A DNA stretch of 64,000 bases from Leishmania donovani (GCF_000227135.1 NC_018232.1:187324-251323); one strand, 5' to 3'; positions 18,706 through 30,018 are shown, counted from the stretch's first letter. Notes: generated by a model from the letters alone, not told the origin. Program-made: numbers and translations.

Positions 18706-21700
18706 ATGCCCAAAGTCCGCGGAGAGGAGGGCATCGGGGTGTACCTCCGCATCCGACCGCCGCCGACATCGCAGCAGAGTCGCCTGCTCGCCACCGGCGG
18801 CGGCGGCACCGCGGCAGCCTCCAGCCCATTCGAGGCAGCGCGAGGGACCGGCCAGCCGCCGGCTACCTTTCAGTACGAAGTGGAAGAGGACTTTCAAAGG
18901 TCGATCTTGCACCTGCACACCGCGCAGCGACTCGTGCAGGATGCGCAGCGGGGGACGACAGGTCCGTCGCCGTTGCCGCCGTCCTCAGTCCCAGCGAACA
19001 GCCCACGCGGTGGTGGCGGCAGCACCACCCATGCCGCTGGTATCGACGACGTCGTGAACAACACCGTCGTTGACTTTCAGTACCGCTTCGACCGCGTTTT
19101 CAAGCCGAGCGCAACGCAAGAAGACGTCTTCGCCACCGTCGCGAAGGGCTGCGTTGAGTCGGTGCTGGATGGCATGAACAGCACCGTCTTTGCCTACGGC
19201 CAGACGGGCAGCGGCAAGACGTACAGCATCACGGGCGGGACAGAGAGCTACCAAGATCGAGGTCTCATCCCACGCGCGATGGCCATGATCTACGAGGAAG
19301 TGGCACGGCGACGCGAGGGCGGAGGTCGACACCTGCGCCGCAGCAGCAGCGCCGAGGCCGCAGGTGATGACGGCCACCACGCCAGCGATGACGATGCTAG
19401 TGGCGGCGGTGCCACGACGTACACCATCACCATGTCCTACCTTCAGATCTACAACGACAAGGGGCAAGACCTGCTCAACCACGGGCGCGACGCGCGCACG
19501 CTGGAGGAGCTGCCGGCCGTCACGATACACGAGATGGAGGACGACATTATGCTCAAGGGGCTCGAGCAGCACAGCGCACCAACGCTGGCAGACGCCCTGA
19601 ACCTTCTGTTCCTCGGCGACACGAACCGCCTGTACTGCGAGACGCCCATGAACAAGACGTCGTCACGCTCGCACTGCATCTTTACCATCTATCTGGAGGC
19701 CCGCTCCGCTTCTTCTTCCGTCGTGCGTCGCTCCAAGCTGAACCTCGTCGATCTCGCCGGAAGCGAGCGCGTGAGCAAGACCGGCGTCTCGGGCACGATC
19801 TTGACGGAGGCGAAGCACATCAACCTCTCTCTCCACTTCCTCGAGCAAGTCATCGTCGCGCTCAGCGAGAAGGCGAAGGGGGTACGCGATCACGTGCCGT
19901 ATCGCAACTCGTTTCTCACGATGGTGCTGCGCGACAGCCTCGGTCGCAACTGCAAGACAGTCATGCTCGCCACGGCGCACGTCGTTGCCTCGCAGGTGGC
20001 GGAGACGATGAGCACATGCCAGTTTGCGCAGCGCGTCGCATTGATCCAGCAGGCACCGCAGGTGAACGTGGAGACGGACCCGGTGCTGCTCGTGCGCAGG
20101 CTGCGCGCGGAGGTGGCACAGCTCAAGGACGAAGTCGCCTACCTCCGCGCGAACGGCGGCGGCAGTGGTGCGGCGTCACTGGCGGCCGACCGCACGCTGA
20201 CGGCGGATGAAAAGAACGTATGCCGCGGCATGGTCGATGCGTACATCCAGAAGGCTGCTGTGGATGGCGATTGGAGCTCCCGCCTCACCGGCCTTAACGG
20301 GGACATGGCTCGTATATACTGCTGCTATGAGATTCTACGCGAGCGTCTCGTGCGCGGCGGCGGTGGCGTGCCCCACGATACGCAGCAACAGCGACAGCAG
20401 AAGCAGCGGCTGGAAGACAGCGAAGCGCAGGTGACGGCACTGCGGCACACTCTGCAGCTCAAGGAAAACGAGCTGCAGATGTTATTGACGGTGCTCAAGA
20501 AGGCGGGGCACGCTGACGCGACGAGCAGCGTTGGCGGGGCGGGCGGCGGCGCAAGCCTCTGTGCCGCCGGTATGCGGTACAACGCCGTTGCGCAGACACC
20601 TCACAGCGACGGAGGCGCCATCAGCGGCAGCGGAGAGGCGAAAGGCGTGGCGGGTGTGCCCTTTATTTTCACGATATCGCGAAGCAGCTCCGGAAGTCGG
20701 AGTGCGAACGTCGGTGACGTGCAGAACGACGAGCAGCAGCAGGCCGAGCTCTCGCTGAGGCGGAACATCTACCGTGACGCTCAGCAACTAGTTGCTCAGT
20801 TGCGCCGGTCAGCTGGCGCAGCTCTCACGCAAGCCACGGCAGCTGCAGCGCCACCGCACGCGGAGAGTACAGTCGAGGCGGCGCTGGCCCGTGTCACCAC
20901 CCTTGCACAGCAAGGTCAGTTCACTGAGGCCGAGGTTGCAGTCGCCACGGAGTTCCTCGAGAGCAAGCGTGAGTACCAGCAGCACGTCGCGAACTTGCAC
21001 GAGCGCGGCGAAGGGGACAAGAACAACGGGGGCGGCAGCGGCAGCGGCAGTGGTGCTGGTGGTGGTGACGCCCGCACTGCGGTGGACGTGCTGATGGACG
21101 AGCAGTTTCTGCAGAACCGCGCGCAGGCGCTGGAGGCGTTCAAGGCCTCCTACGAGGCGCAGCACAAGGTGGAGGAGATAAAGCAGCTGCTCCGGCCCAC
21201 GTACGCAGCGTGCAAGGCCACGGCGCAGCAGCTCAACGCCTGCGTAGACGCCATTAAACAGCTGAAAACCAAGATCCAGCGCCGGCGAGCCGAGCGGGCG
21301 GCGGACGGCAGCGATGTCGTAGACGCCGAGGAAGCCGCGTGGCTGGCGGAGCTGAGCTCTATGAAAGAGCGCTACAACGTTCACGCGGCGCAGCTGCGGC
21401 ACGACAAGGAGGAAATCGACGGCATGCATGCCTATCTCAAGCGCGCACAGGAGCAGCTGGTGCGCGACTTTGAGCGCTGGTTCAGCGCGCGGCAGCAGCA
21501 GGTGCAGCTGGCTGTGCAGCAGCAAGAGCTGCACGCGCAGCGCCGGCACGAGGAAGAGAAACGAGCGGAGCTGACAGATGGCTTGCGAGCGGCCCTCGGG
21601 GTATCGCCAACCAACGTTCCGTTGTCCGAGAAGCCAGGCCCGACCATGTGCGTCACGCCGCCACCGTCGCCGCGTGGCGACACGGGTTACACTGCGAGCT

Positions 21701-22383
21701 CAATCACGAGTAGCCAGTGCGGCAGCAGCCTGCCCTTCTCGCCACTATTCTCGGCCGCTCAGCGACAACGCCCCTACGCGCACTCGGCCTCCGACTCCAT
21801 GATCGCAGCGCCGTGCCTGCCCAACACGAGCGGCAGTGGCGGGTTGTCAGCAGTGCTGTTGCCATCCACCACGCAGGCGCCTGTGCGCGGTGAGCACCAC
21901 TCCTCGTCGGTGCCGACACTCTCTCTGACTACACCGTCCGCGCGGCTGGCGATGACGGTGAAAGATGGACAGCTGCACTCTGCGGACGTGGCCTTGGCAC
22001 GCCTATCGTTGTCGCCTACGGTGCAGCGAGACGGCTCCAGCACATCGCCACCGGCTACCTCGCCAGGGCTCACGGGGCCAGCGCAGAACGGCTGGACAAC
22101 AGCGAAGGCGAGCACCACGTTGATGATGGGTGGCGGTACGGAAACCACACCGAGCCCGACGCGGCCGTTCCATCTCCTCCCTCTTGGCGACACCACCACC
22201 ACCAACACGACCGCCAACGGCACGGCCTCGTCTGTCGCCCCCGCCGGCAGCGCCGCCTCTGCCAACAAGAAGCCGAGCAACCCGTACTTCCCGCTGTTCC
22301 CGTCCACCGGGAACGCCGCGGCGGATGCACAGCTGGCGGAGCTCTACAAGGCGAGAGAGGCCATGCGCAAGCAGTTCCAGTGA
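18706..22383 (+). CDS. Kinesin-9B (KIF6-type) motor protein
   Basis: The 1225-residue product has an N-terminal motor domain (about 1-465). The P-loop GQTGSGKT is at 165-172, switch I NKTSSRSH begins at 316, and switch II DLAGSE is at 349-354. The microtubule-binding HVPYRNSFLT block begins at about 396. The sequence after switch II (LTEAKHINLSLHFLEQVIVA, then FAQRVALI) matches the KIF6 branch of kinesin-9 far better than conventional kinesins. Kinesin-9 proteins are tied to cilia and flagella, where they act on the central pair in several organisms. The motor has a Gly/Ser/His-rich insert at about 203-228. Coiled-coil stretches occur at about 460-490, 555-600 and 740-960. The C-terminal 250 residues are disordered and rich in Ser, Thr and Pro. 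A flagellar location is inferred from the family. Confidence 0.88.
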   Translation: MPKVRGEEGIGVYLRIRPPPTSQQSRLLATGGGGTAAASSPFEAARGTGQPPATFQYEVEEDFQRSILHLHTAQRLVQDAQRGTTGPSPLPPSSVPANSPRGGGGSTTHAAGIDDVVNNTVVDFQYRFDRVFKPSATQEDVFATVAKGCVESVLDGMNSTVFAYGQTGSGKTYSITGGTESYQDRGLIPRAMAMIYEEVARRREGGGRHLRRSSSAEAAGDDGHHASDDDASGGGATTYTITMSYLQIYNDKGQDLLNHGRDARTLEELPAVTIHEMEDDIMLKGLEQHSAPTLADALNLLFLGDTNRLYCETPMNKTSSRSHCIFTIYLEARSASSSVVRRSKLNLVDLAGSERVSKTGVSGTILTEAKHINLSLHFLEQVIVALSEKAKGVRDHVPYRNSFLTMVLRDSLGRNCKTVMLATAHVVASQVAETMSTCQFAQRVALIQQAPQVNVETDPVLLVRRLRAEVAQLKDEVAYLRANGGGSGAASLAADRTLTADEKNVCRGMVDAYIQKAAVDGDWSSRLTGLNGDMARIYCCYEILRERLVRGGGGVPHDTQQQRQQKQRLEDSEAQVTALRHTLQLKENELQMLLTVLKKAGHADATSSVGGAGGGASLCAAGMRYNAVAQTPHSDGGAISGSGEAKGVAGVPFIFTISRSSSGSRSANVGDVQNDEQQQAELSLRRNIYRDAQQLVAQLRRSAGAALTQATAAAAPPHAESTVEAALARVTTLAQQGQFTEAEVAVATEFLESKREYQQHVANLHERGEGDKNNGGGSGSGSGAGGGDARTAVDVLMDEQFLQNRAQALEAFKASYEAQHKVEEIKQLLRPTYAACKATAQQLNACVDAIKQLKTKIQRRRAERAADGSDVVDAEEAAWLAELSSMKERYNVHAAQLRHDKEEIDGMHAYLKRAQEQLVRDFERWFSARQQQVQLAVQQQELHAQRRHEEEKRAELTDGLRAALGVSPTNVPLSEKPGPTMCVTPPPSPRGDTGYTASSITSSQCGSSLPFSPLFSAAQRQRPYAHSASDSMIAAPCLPNTSGSGGLSAVLLPSTTQAPVRGEHHSSSVPTLSLTTPSARLAMTVKDGQLHSADVALARLSLSPTVQRDGSSTSPPATSPGLTGPAQNGWTTAKASTTLMMGGGTETTPSPTRPFHLLPLGDTTTTNTTANGTASSVAPAGSAASANKKPSNPYFPLFPSTGNAAADAQLAELYKAREAMRKQFQ

Positions 22384-23279
22384 AGCGCGGGAGACACACT
22401 GGAATGGGGAGGAGGGCGAGCGGCACCTGCGCCAGCGTCAGTGCTTCCCTTCCTGGCTCCCCCCTCTTACCTCCACCACCACCATCAACCACCCATAGCA
22501 ATCCTCGTTGCTCCCTCCCAATGCGGACGCGCGTGTGCGGCATTAGACCGGTGGGCATGTATGCATGCACGTGTATCTGCCCCGCCGCACTGACGCGGCT
22601 CTATTTCTTCCCCCGTTGCTGTCGGTGTGGCACTCGTGTCCATCCTATTCATTGTTCCTGTCGTGCATCGGCGCTCACCTTCGCACTCTGCACTTTCGTC
22701 AACGCACCAGCACTTCGCTTACGGTCGGAAGCATGAGAAGCACGCGGCCCCGCAAGGCAGTGAGAGAGCGAGCGTTCCCTTGGTCAGTCAGGTGAGTAGG
22801 CCGTGCCCCGGCTGATCCTCATTCGGGCATGCCAGGGGGAGGGGGAGGAGAGGCGCTCACGGCGTCTGGTGGTGCTGCTGTTCTCGGAGCAGCTCTGGAA
22901 ACTGCCAACCCAACCTGACCCAACCCCCTCCTCTCTCTGTCATCTGCCATCTGCCACGCGAGCTCTATCCCTCCCCCCTCCCCTCATGCCCTCTATCGAT
23001 CCCGTGTCTCACGCATTCTTGTATCCTTCCCTTCCCTTGATAGCGCCTCACATGCGTTTGCGTAGCGCGCCTCTTCTCCTCTGTGTGCACTGCCCTCCCT
23101 CCTCCCTCTCTCCTCCCGTGGTCGTCTCCGCAACCGCCTCAGAGTGCGCGGGCGAAAGACTTGGGAGAGCACAGCACGAGCCCCACCCGGTGGCTGCCAG
23201 CTAGACACGCGCACAGAAAAGGAAAGCACACGGCCGCAAGCTCGCCAACCCCACCCCACCCCACCACCTCCCCAACGCC
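22384..23279 (+). other. Intergenic region with splice acceptor (23091-23142)
   Basis: No gene seen. A pyrimidine tract at 23091-23117 is followed by an AG at 23141-23142, giving a 5' UTR of about 138 nt. A C-rich CCCCA repeat lies at 23249-23265, just before the ATG. Confidence 0.55.
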
Positions 23280-26200
23280 ATGGCCTCGACGCTGCCACCG
23301 GAAAAGAAGCGGAAGGCCACCAAGGCGGCAGCGGGAACAGCGTCCCAACGGAAGGGCAACGCTGGTGGCGGCGGTGAGCACGTGCGCGAGGACCCCCACC
23401 ACACATGGAACCAGCAACTCATGGAGGCCTGCCTCGCCTGCGATGCGGCGGCGGTGCGGAAACTGATCGAGCGCGGCGCCGACCCAGTCAACGCGCGCGA
23501 AGTGCCGCCCCTGAGCTACTACACGGGCCCCATCATTCAGCAGCTGCAGCTCCAGCAGCAAGCCTCATCCGAGGCCCGGTCTCACTCAGAACCGCTCGTC
23601 ATTGATCAGCTGCGTGGGGATCAACCACCGCGGCAGCAGAGCCCGTTGAGCGGCTCGTCGCTGCCGCTGCCTGCTGCCGCGGCAGCGGTCCCCGACAGTC
23701 TCCCTCCGTTGGCGGCGATGCTGCTCTCCGGCCTTAACACGCCAGCCGCGCTGGAGGTGATGAAGGTGCTCATTCAACACGGCGCGAGCGTCAACGATAC
23801 CTTCTCGTTTTCTGTAGCCCCCCTCACCGCTGCACGGCCTGGCACGGACGTGAGCGAAAACGAGAGCGGCGGCAGCACCGCCTACGGGGCGTCGGCGAAC
23901 GACAGCGGTGGGCACCGCAAGAACACATGCGTCTCCAGCCCGGATCCGAAAGGCAAGCAGCCCAGTGGTAAGAGGAAGGCGTCGGTCATCGGGACAGCCC
24001 TTACGGCGGCGGCCGGTGGGTCTGCGCTCGTCAGCGCCGCCGGCACACCGGGCGGTGCCGCTGTGAACCCGCCCGAGGCACCAAGGCACGAGGAGAGCAC
24101 CATCGTTGGCTCCGTCTTGCACTACGTTGTTGCCCACGGAGACCACGCTCAACTTCTACGCCTGCTGCTCCTCGCAGCCACCGCCGTCCACTCCGCCGCC
24201 GGCGCAGCGCCTGTTTCACCGTCGCTACCGCTGCCGCTGCAGCAACAGCTGGCGACGGGCGAGCCCCACGCTGAGGGTTCCACGGCGTTCTTGCCGCACC
24301 TCTTTCCTGTTCCGCTTCCCTGCACCCTCTTGCCTGCCGTCGAGGCGGAGACGATCGTTGGTGTCATGCGGTGGCAGCACCAGCAGCGTCTCGGTGGAAC
24401 AGCAGACGCCGCCGGACCGAATGGTTTGCCATCACCGACCGCCACTCCGCGTGTGTCACAGTCGCGCAAGAGTCACATTGTGAGCAACGCCGCTGCAACC
24501 GCCCGCACTTACGGCTCCGCGGCGGCAGCGCAGCCGGCCACAGCCGTCCTTCCGGCACAGGCAGCTGGGCCCGTGAGCGCCACCAGCCTCGTGTCGCCGT
24601 CTGCGGCGGAGGCTGTGCTGACCGCACTCCAGCAAGTCCTGCGGCAGCGCCAGACGAGCACCGGCGGCTACCACGGCTTGCCGATCCTCATGAGCGTGTA
24701 CCCGCAGCAGCAGCAGAAAGAAGACAAAGCCGAGCTCGGCGGCGGGGCAGCCACGGGCAGCGCCGCGGCACCGGTCGTCGTTGCCGCTGCCGCTCCCTGC
24801 AACTGGTGGAGCCTGGCCGGCCTGTGCGACGCCGCTGATGCAGTCGTCACCGACGACCTGTACCAGCGCACGCGGCTCAACTTTAATCTTCTCGACACGT
24901 GTGGCCGCTCCGCCCCCACGCTCGCGCTCGAGCGTGGCGACACGCTCTCCGTGCGGCTCCTTTCGTTCTACGGTGCGCATGTGGCCTTTGATGGGCAAGT
25001 GAACGCATCGCACACCCGCCTAGCGCGCGCCTGCACCCACGGCGATGTCGCCCGCGTCGAGGCGCTGCTCCGCCAAGGCGACTCGATCACGCAGATCTCG
25101 GCGGACGGCCGCTACACGCTTGTGCACTACGCCGCCGCGCAGCCAAGCGTCCTGCGGACGTTGGTGGAGCATGGGTTGTCGCTGGAGTTCGAGAACGCCT
25201 TTGGGGAGTCGGCGCTGACGTCGCTGCTGCGGCACGGCACGGCACGGAACGACCCGCGGTACGTGCAGACCCTGCTGGCCATCGCCGCCGCCGTGCGCAG
25301 TGCTTCGACGGATGGGGCGACGAACACGGCCACGGCGAACCTCGTGAACAGCATCGGCAGCACCATCTCCGCCAACGCCGTGCGCTTCGCGCAGCTGTCG
25401 ACGGCGGTGCAGCGCAACATGATTCTGTGCCCGCCGACGCCAATCACGACGCTCATGAACGCAGGCGGCGCAGCGTCGGGCTCGCCGGCAGCCCATCTCC
25501 GTCTTATAAGCAATAACGTGAGCCACGGCACGGTAGCACAAGGGACGGCCAGCAAGAGCAGCGGCGGCAACGCGTCGCGCCCCTCAGCGCGTCAGTCCTT
25601 CTTGGGGGGTTGCGAGGTCGGCACGTGGTGGTCATTCCTGCCGCCGACAGCGACGACAGCCGACGTGCTGGACTCGCTGCTGCGTGCGGGCGCAGTAATG
25701 CAGGGTTTTGTGCCGGACGAGGAGCTGGACTTGCCCTACGTGCTCTTCTCGGAGCGGCAAACGTCCATCAGCGCGTGGGGCGGTGGCGCCCGCGGGTTCG
25801 CGTCGGCGGCCGACGAAGACGACGAGGCCGAAGATGACGATATCAGCGACGGCGGCGTGGAGGAAAGCGGCAACGCTGACGGCGAGGACGACTACGGGTA
25901 CGACGACGATGACGGCAGCGTTGCCGACGCCGGCGGCTACAAGGCGAGCCGCACGCCCCTCTCCGCCTCGGTGGCGACGATCACGCCCGCCTCGGAGCAA
26001 CGTGATCGTGGCAGGAGGCGGCAGAAGCGGGGCGACGTGCTGCCGGCACGACTGCCGATGCGTCTCACCCCCCTCCACCACGCCATCTTCGACTACCACC
26101 CCGAGCTGATTCGCCGCCTCCTGGTCGACTACCGCGTCGACCCCATGCACCGCGATTCGCAAGGCGCGACAGCGGTACACTATGCCGCCCTCTGCACGCA

Positions 26201-29027
26201 TGCGCAGTCGGTGCTGGAGCTGCTGCTCTCACCACAGGTTTTGGCGCCGAACGCCATCGGCAACAGCAAGGGCCGCCTGAGCAGCAACCCCGGTCCTGAC
26301 GTGATCACCGGTGCCGCGTCGGCAGTCGCCGGCGCATCGTCCGCTGCCGCAGGGCCTTCGGACGTCCGCATCGATCTCAACGCCATCGATATGGCGGGCC
26401 GCACTCCGCTCTTCTACGCCGCCTACGTCGGCAACGCGACGGCGGTGCAGCGCCTCATCCGCTTCGGGGGCGCGACGCTGCTGTGCGGTAAGGCAGACAA
26501 GGACGGATACACACCGCTGCACGTAGCGGTTCAGCAGCGGCACGCCGACATTGTGGAGCTGCTCATCCGCCACTCGAACCAGTTGATGAGCAGCGCCGCG
26601 GGAGTAGGGCGCGGGCAGCCGGTGGACGTCCTCGCGGAGCTGCTCGCTAGCACCAGCAGCGGGGGTGGTTCGGCAGGACGCTCCTCGCGCGGTGGAACGC
26701 GTCTCGGTGCGCACCGCCGCAGCAGCAGCGTCTTGGCACCGGGGAGCGGTCACCACGGTCAGGGCGGCTCCCACAGCGCGGGCGAGCCGTCGTTGGCGGG
26801 TCTCACCGGTATCGCGAACCCGGAGCTGCTTGTTAACGTGGAAGCGGTAGAGAGCGTGACGCACATGACCGCGCTAGAGATGGCGATCAAGGCGCAGCAG
26901 CAACCGCAGCAGTCGACCTCCTCCTCGGCATCTCTTTCGGAGGCGCAGGAGCTGCAGAAGGAACGGCTCCTGCGCATTGTCTCGGTGCTGCTCTCCGAGG
27001 CGCAGGCCAGCCCGCTCCGGCCGAGCGGGCTGGCCAACGGCGGTGCGCTGCTGCACCGCGCCGTCGCCGATGGCAACGTGGAGATGGCGGAGCTGCTCTT
27101 GTCGCAGTACACGGATCCGAACGAGGTCGACGACGTGAATGAGACGCCCCTCTTTCTCGCGCTCCGGCTCGCCGCGCCTGCGTCTGCGCTGCAGGCGAGC
27201 TCAGCAGAGCAGAAGCAGCAGCACCGCCTCCGTCGCACCTCGCTTGTTCGGGTTCTCCTGCAGTATGGCGCCACGCCCTACGCGCAGAGTAGCGTTCACC
27301 TGCAGACACCCTTGCATCTCGCGGCGAGCAGCCTGGCCGACGACGATGAGATTGTTCAGCTCCTCTTCTACTCGACTCCCGACGCCGGCGGCGGCTACGG
27401 TGCAGTTCGCCGGCGGCGGCAGGAGCAGCAGAGGCACCAACAAGCACCGTCCTACGCCGCGGACGTGATGGACGGAGACGCACCAAGAGACAACTATCCC
27501 CTTGGCGGCAGCATGGGAGGTGGCAGTAGTGCCAGGGGGCGCCACAGCAGCAGCAGCGGCGGTTCCACAGCAGGACGCAAGAACTTTGAGCGTCGCGTAC
27601 GCGAGCGACGCGCACAGCAGCAGCAGCAGCAGCAGCAACGCCGCTCCTCGCCATCCCCTTCATCGACAGGCCGATCCATAAGCACATTCCCGGGTCCTCG
27701 CCGCAAGCCGTGGAGAGCTGCCGCCGCCTTGTCCGAGAGTGATCGCGGCTCCAGCGCCGCTGACTTTGATGGCCCCACCGACGATCAATCCTTGCTGGCG
27801 AACAGCAGTTTTGGCTATCATGAAGCCCTCAACCGCAGCGTTGCCAGTGTAGAGCAGGCGGGGGCAGATCAGAGCCTGTCGCGCACGGGGGAAGAGCTCG
27901 TGCCTGACAGTCGCGCCGGCGGCGACGCCGAGGAGGACGTGCTGCAGGACGAACATCAACAGTTCCTGAAGCGACTGGCGCAGTGGCAGTGCGCGGACCA
28001 CTTGCTGGAGCCGGAGAAGTGCTGGATGCTGACGGATGCACAGGGGCAGACGCCACTGCACGTTCTCTGCAGTCGCTCCTCACCTGCCCTTCAGCGTATG
28101 CCGGCTGTGCTGAAGCTTCTCGAAGACCTGCAAGCCGCGACACGCACCAACTCAGCTATCGCTGCTGTGGCGGCCGGTTTCTTCGACGGCACGCGTGACG
28201 ACGATCATGTTCTCTCGTTGTGCTGGCACCTCTCCGACGCGCATGGCCGCACCCCGTTGCACGCGGCGGCGCAGAGCGGCTTCGTAGAGGCGATGGAGTA
28301 CATTCTAAAGCAGGCGCCGAAAAGTGCTCTTGCCGTGGACATGCAGGGCCGCACGCCGCTGCATGCGTGTGTGTTGATGGCCGCCTCGCCAACCGCCGCC
28401 ACAGCCGTCCCTGCACACGCACAGGGCGACGACGAGGAGGAGGTGGTGGTGGTGGCGGCGGAGCGGGCGACGCGGCTGCGACGCATGCTGTCGCTGCTGC
28501 GTAGTGCGGTCGCCGCCGCCGACAGCAGCGGGGCGGCCGGGACGGCAAAGCCCTCGTTGCCGCTGCAGCTGCAGGGGACACCATTGCGTCGCGCCGCTGG
28601 TGACGTCCTGCCGTCACTCTCGATGAAGACGATCAAGACAATGAGCAACGCCATCGGGAGCGCCGCGGCGCCGCACTCCTCCGTTCAGCGCTTGGTTGCT
28701 TCTCTCGTGCAGGGGTCTTCCATAACGGCTCAGCTGCAGCGTTGGCAGCAGTCGCGCCACTGGGGATGTCCTGCCCTCGCCATGAAGGGCATCGGCAGCA
28801 CCAGCGCCCACATGCGTACAGCGTGTGGGGACGGCTTGGCAGCAGCAGCAGCAGTACCGGCTTCGCGCGACTTGCAGCCGAGCGACGGCGTCTTAACCTC
28901 TTCAGGCGCCGCGAGTGAGTGGAAGACTTACGTGCAGCTGCCAGATGGACAAGGACGGACAGCGCTGCTGCTGGCGGCGGAGGTCGGCAACGTCGGCGCT
29001 GCCCGAGAGCTCCTGAGGACCATGTAG
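23280..29027 (+). CDS. Large ankyrin-repeat protein
   Basis: The 1915-residue product holds at least a dozen ankyrin repeats spread along its length and separated by disordered inserts. The clearest cores are TPLHHAIFDY (about 930), RTPLFYAAYVGNATAVQRLI (about 1040), YTPLHVAVQQRHADIVELLI (about 1080), ALLHRAVADGNVEMAELLL (about 1257), TPLHLAASS (about 1343), RTPLHAAAQSGFVEAMEYIL (about 1657) and a final repeat ending at the stop codon (1884-1915). Weaker repeats lie near 46-75 and 580-650. An acidic Asp/Glu run lies at about 841-880 and a poly-Gln run near 1445. No catalytic domain is seen. Ankyrin repeats bind proteins, so a scaffold role is likely; the partner is unknown. Ending on a repeat without a capping tail is slightly unusual. 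Confidence 0.85.
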   Translation: MASTLPPEKKRKATKAAAGTASQRKGNAGGGGEHVREDPHHTWNQQLMEACLACDAAAVRKLIERGADPVNAREVPPLSYYTGPIIQQLQLQQQASSEARSHSEPLVIDQLRGDQPPRQQSPLSGSSLPLPAAAAAVPDSLPPLAAMLLSGLNTPAALEVMKVLIQHGASVNDTFSFSVAPLTAARPGTDVSENESGGSTAYGASANDSGGHRKNTCVSSPDPKGKQPSGKRKASVIGTALTAAAGGSALVSAAGTPGGAAVNPPEAPRHEESTIVGSVLHYVVAHGDHAQLLRLLLLAATAVHSAAGAAPVSPSLPLPLQQQLATGEPHAEGSTAFLPHLFPVPLPCTLLPAVEAETIVGVMRWQHQQRLGGTADAAGPNGLPSPTATPRVSQSRKSHIVSNAAATARTYGSAAAAQPATAVLPAQAAGPVSATSLVSPSAAEAVLTALQQVLRQRQTSTGGYHGLPILMSVYPQQQQKEDKAELGGGAATGSAAAPVVVAAAAPCNWWSLAGLCDAADAVVTDDLYQRTRLNFNLLDTCGRSAPTLALERGDTLSVRLLSFYGAHVAFDGQVNASHTRLARACTHGDVARVEALLRQGDSITQISADGRYTLVHYAAAQPSVLRTLVEHGLSLEFENAFGESALTSLLRHGTARNDPRYVQTLLAIAAAVRSASTDGATNTATANLVNSIGSTISANAVRFAQLSTAVQRNMILCPPTPITTLMNAGGAASGSPAAHLRLISNNVSHGTVAQGTASKSSGGNASRPSARQSFLGGCEVGTWWSFLPPTATTADVLDSLLRAGAVMQGFVPDEELDLPYVLFSERQTSISAWGGGARGFASAADEDDEAEDDDISDGGVEESGNADGEDDYGYDDDDGSVADAGGYKASRTPLSASVATITPASEQRDRGRRRQKRGDVLPARLPMRLTPLHHAIFDYHPELIRRLLVDYRVDPMHRDSQGATAVHYAALCTHAQSVLELLLSPQVLAPNAIGNSKGRLSSNPGPDVITGAASAVAGASSAAAGPSDVRIDLNAIDMAGRTPLFYAAYVGNATAVQRLIRFGGATLLCGKADKDGYTPLHVAVQQRHADIVELLIRHSNQLMSSAAGVGRGQPVDVLAELLASTSSGGGSAGRSSRGGTRLGAHRRSSSVLAPGSGHHGQGGSHSAGEPSLAGLTGIANPELLVNVEAVESVTHMTALEMAIKAQQQPQQSTSSSASLSEAQELQKERLLRIVSVLLSEAQASPLRPSGLANGGALLHRAVADGNVEMAELLLSQYTDPNEVDDVNETPLFLALRLAAPASALQASSAEQKQQHRLRRTSLVRVLLQYGATPYAQSSVHLQTPLHLAASSLADDDEIVQLLFYSTPDAGGGYGAVRRRRQEQQRHQQAPSYAADVMDGDAPRDNYPLGGSMGGGSSARGRHSSSSGGSTAGRKNFERRVRERRAQQQQQQQQRRSSPSPSSTGRSISTFPGPRRKPWRAAAALSESDRGSSAADFDGPTDDQSLLANSSFGYHEALNRSVASVEQAGADQSLSRTGEELVPDSRAGGDAEEDVLQDEHQQFLKRLAQWQCADHLLEPEKCWMLTDAQGQTPLHVLCSRSSPALQRMPAVLKLLEDLQAATRTNSAIAAVAAGFFDGTRDDDHVLSLCWHLSDAHGRTPLHAAAQSGFVEAMEYILKQAPKSALAVDMQGRTPLHACVLMAASPTAATAVPAHAQGDDEEEVVVVAAERATRLRRMLSLLRSAVAAADSSGAAGTAKPSLPLQLQGTPLRRAAGDVLPSLSMKTIKTMSNAIGSAAAPHSSVQRLVASLVQGSSITAQLQRWQQSRHWGCPALAMKGIGSTSAHMRTACGDGLAAAAAVPASRDLQPSDGVLTSSGAASEWKTYVQLPDGQGRTALLLAAEVGNVGAARELLRTM

Positions 29028-29083
29028 ACAAGCACGGAGGTAGCAGGCTGGCGGAAGAATGAGAACGGCGTGAGTGCACGAGT

Positions 29084-29104
29084 GGGAGGGGGAGGGGGAG
29101 GGGG
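29084..29104 (+). other. Guanine-run cluster, potential G-quadruplex in 3' UTR
   Basis: Four G-runs separated by single A bases, starting 57 nt after the ankyrin gene stop codon. Single-nucleotide loops favour a stable RNA quadruplex in the 3' UTR. Confidence 0.7.
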
Positions 29105-30018
29105 CTGACCCTGGTCCTCGTCGCGTGGCTGTCCCTGTGCGCCCCGCCCCCGCCATGACCACGGCCCCCACCCCCTTTTCTGTGGAGAGACAGACGTCTG
29201 CGTCGCACCCTCCTCCTCTTCCCTCTGTGTGCTGGTAGGTTTGTCTCTATTTCGCGCTTCGTTGCCGTTGTCGCGGTCCGTGGCGTGCGATGTACATGAA
29301 GCTGGCTCGCCCACCCACACGCACACACACCTCACACTCGGGCAAGTCAACTTCGCGCGCTCTCCCTTTCCTTGCGCACCTGTGGCAGCATCTTATCTTC
29401 CCCAGTGATGAGCGCGTGCGTCTGGGCCACAAGCGAGCACACACAGGTTTACGTGCGTCTGTGAGAGGACGTCTCTCGGAACCGTGTGTGGCCCTTCCCC
29501 TCCTTTCCCTCCCGCCTTTCCTTCAGAGCACGACCTTCATATCTCCTACAGATGTAAATGCCCGTGTTACGGTCCTTCGAAGTCCACCTTGGCTCATCAA
29601 CATATCATCTCGCATCGCTCGGTGCACTCCGCCTGTGGCGGCGGTGGTTGCTCTGCTGCATCCGTGATGGGCATGAGTGCTCACCGGGGCCTCTCTTCTG
29701 ATTCTCAGCCTTTTCCCGACCACGGCATTCGCATCGCCCGCTGTCGGCGGCGGCGCTGCTGCTCGCCCTTCCTCCCCCGTAGATCCCGCTCTCCCTCCAA
29801 CCCCGAACCCCTCCCGAGACGAACGCGTTCGTTGCTGCCGTCCTTAGCGGTAGCGATGGCGCACGCTCTGGATCGAGGTAGCTTACATGCGCGCACACGC
29901 ACGCACACACAAGATCGTGCGCCACGGTGAGCATGTTCGCCTGCAGCGGTGTTTTTCGGTGTTGTTGCCGCTACGCGTCTGCGCGCTTATCACTCCCTCA
30001 CGCATCCGTCCTTCTACC

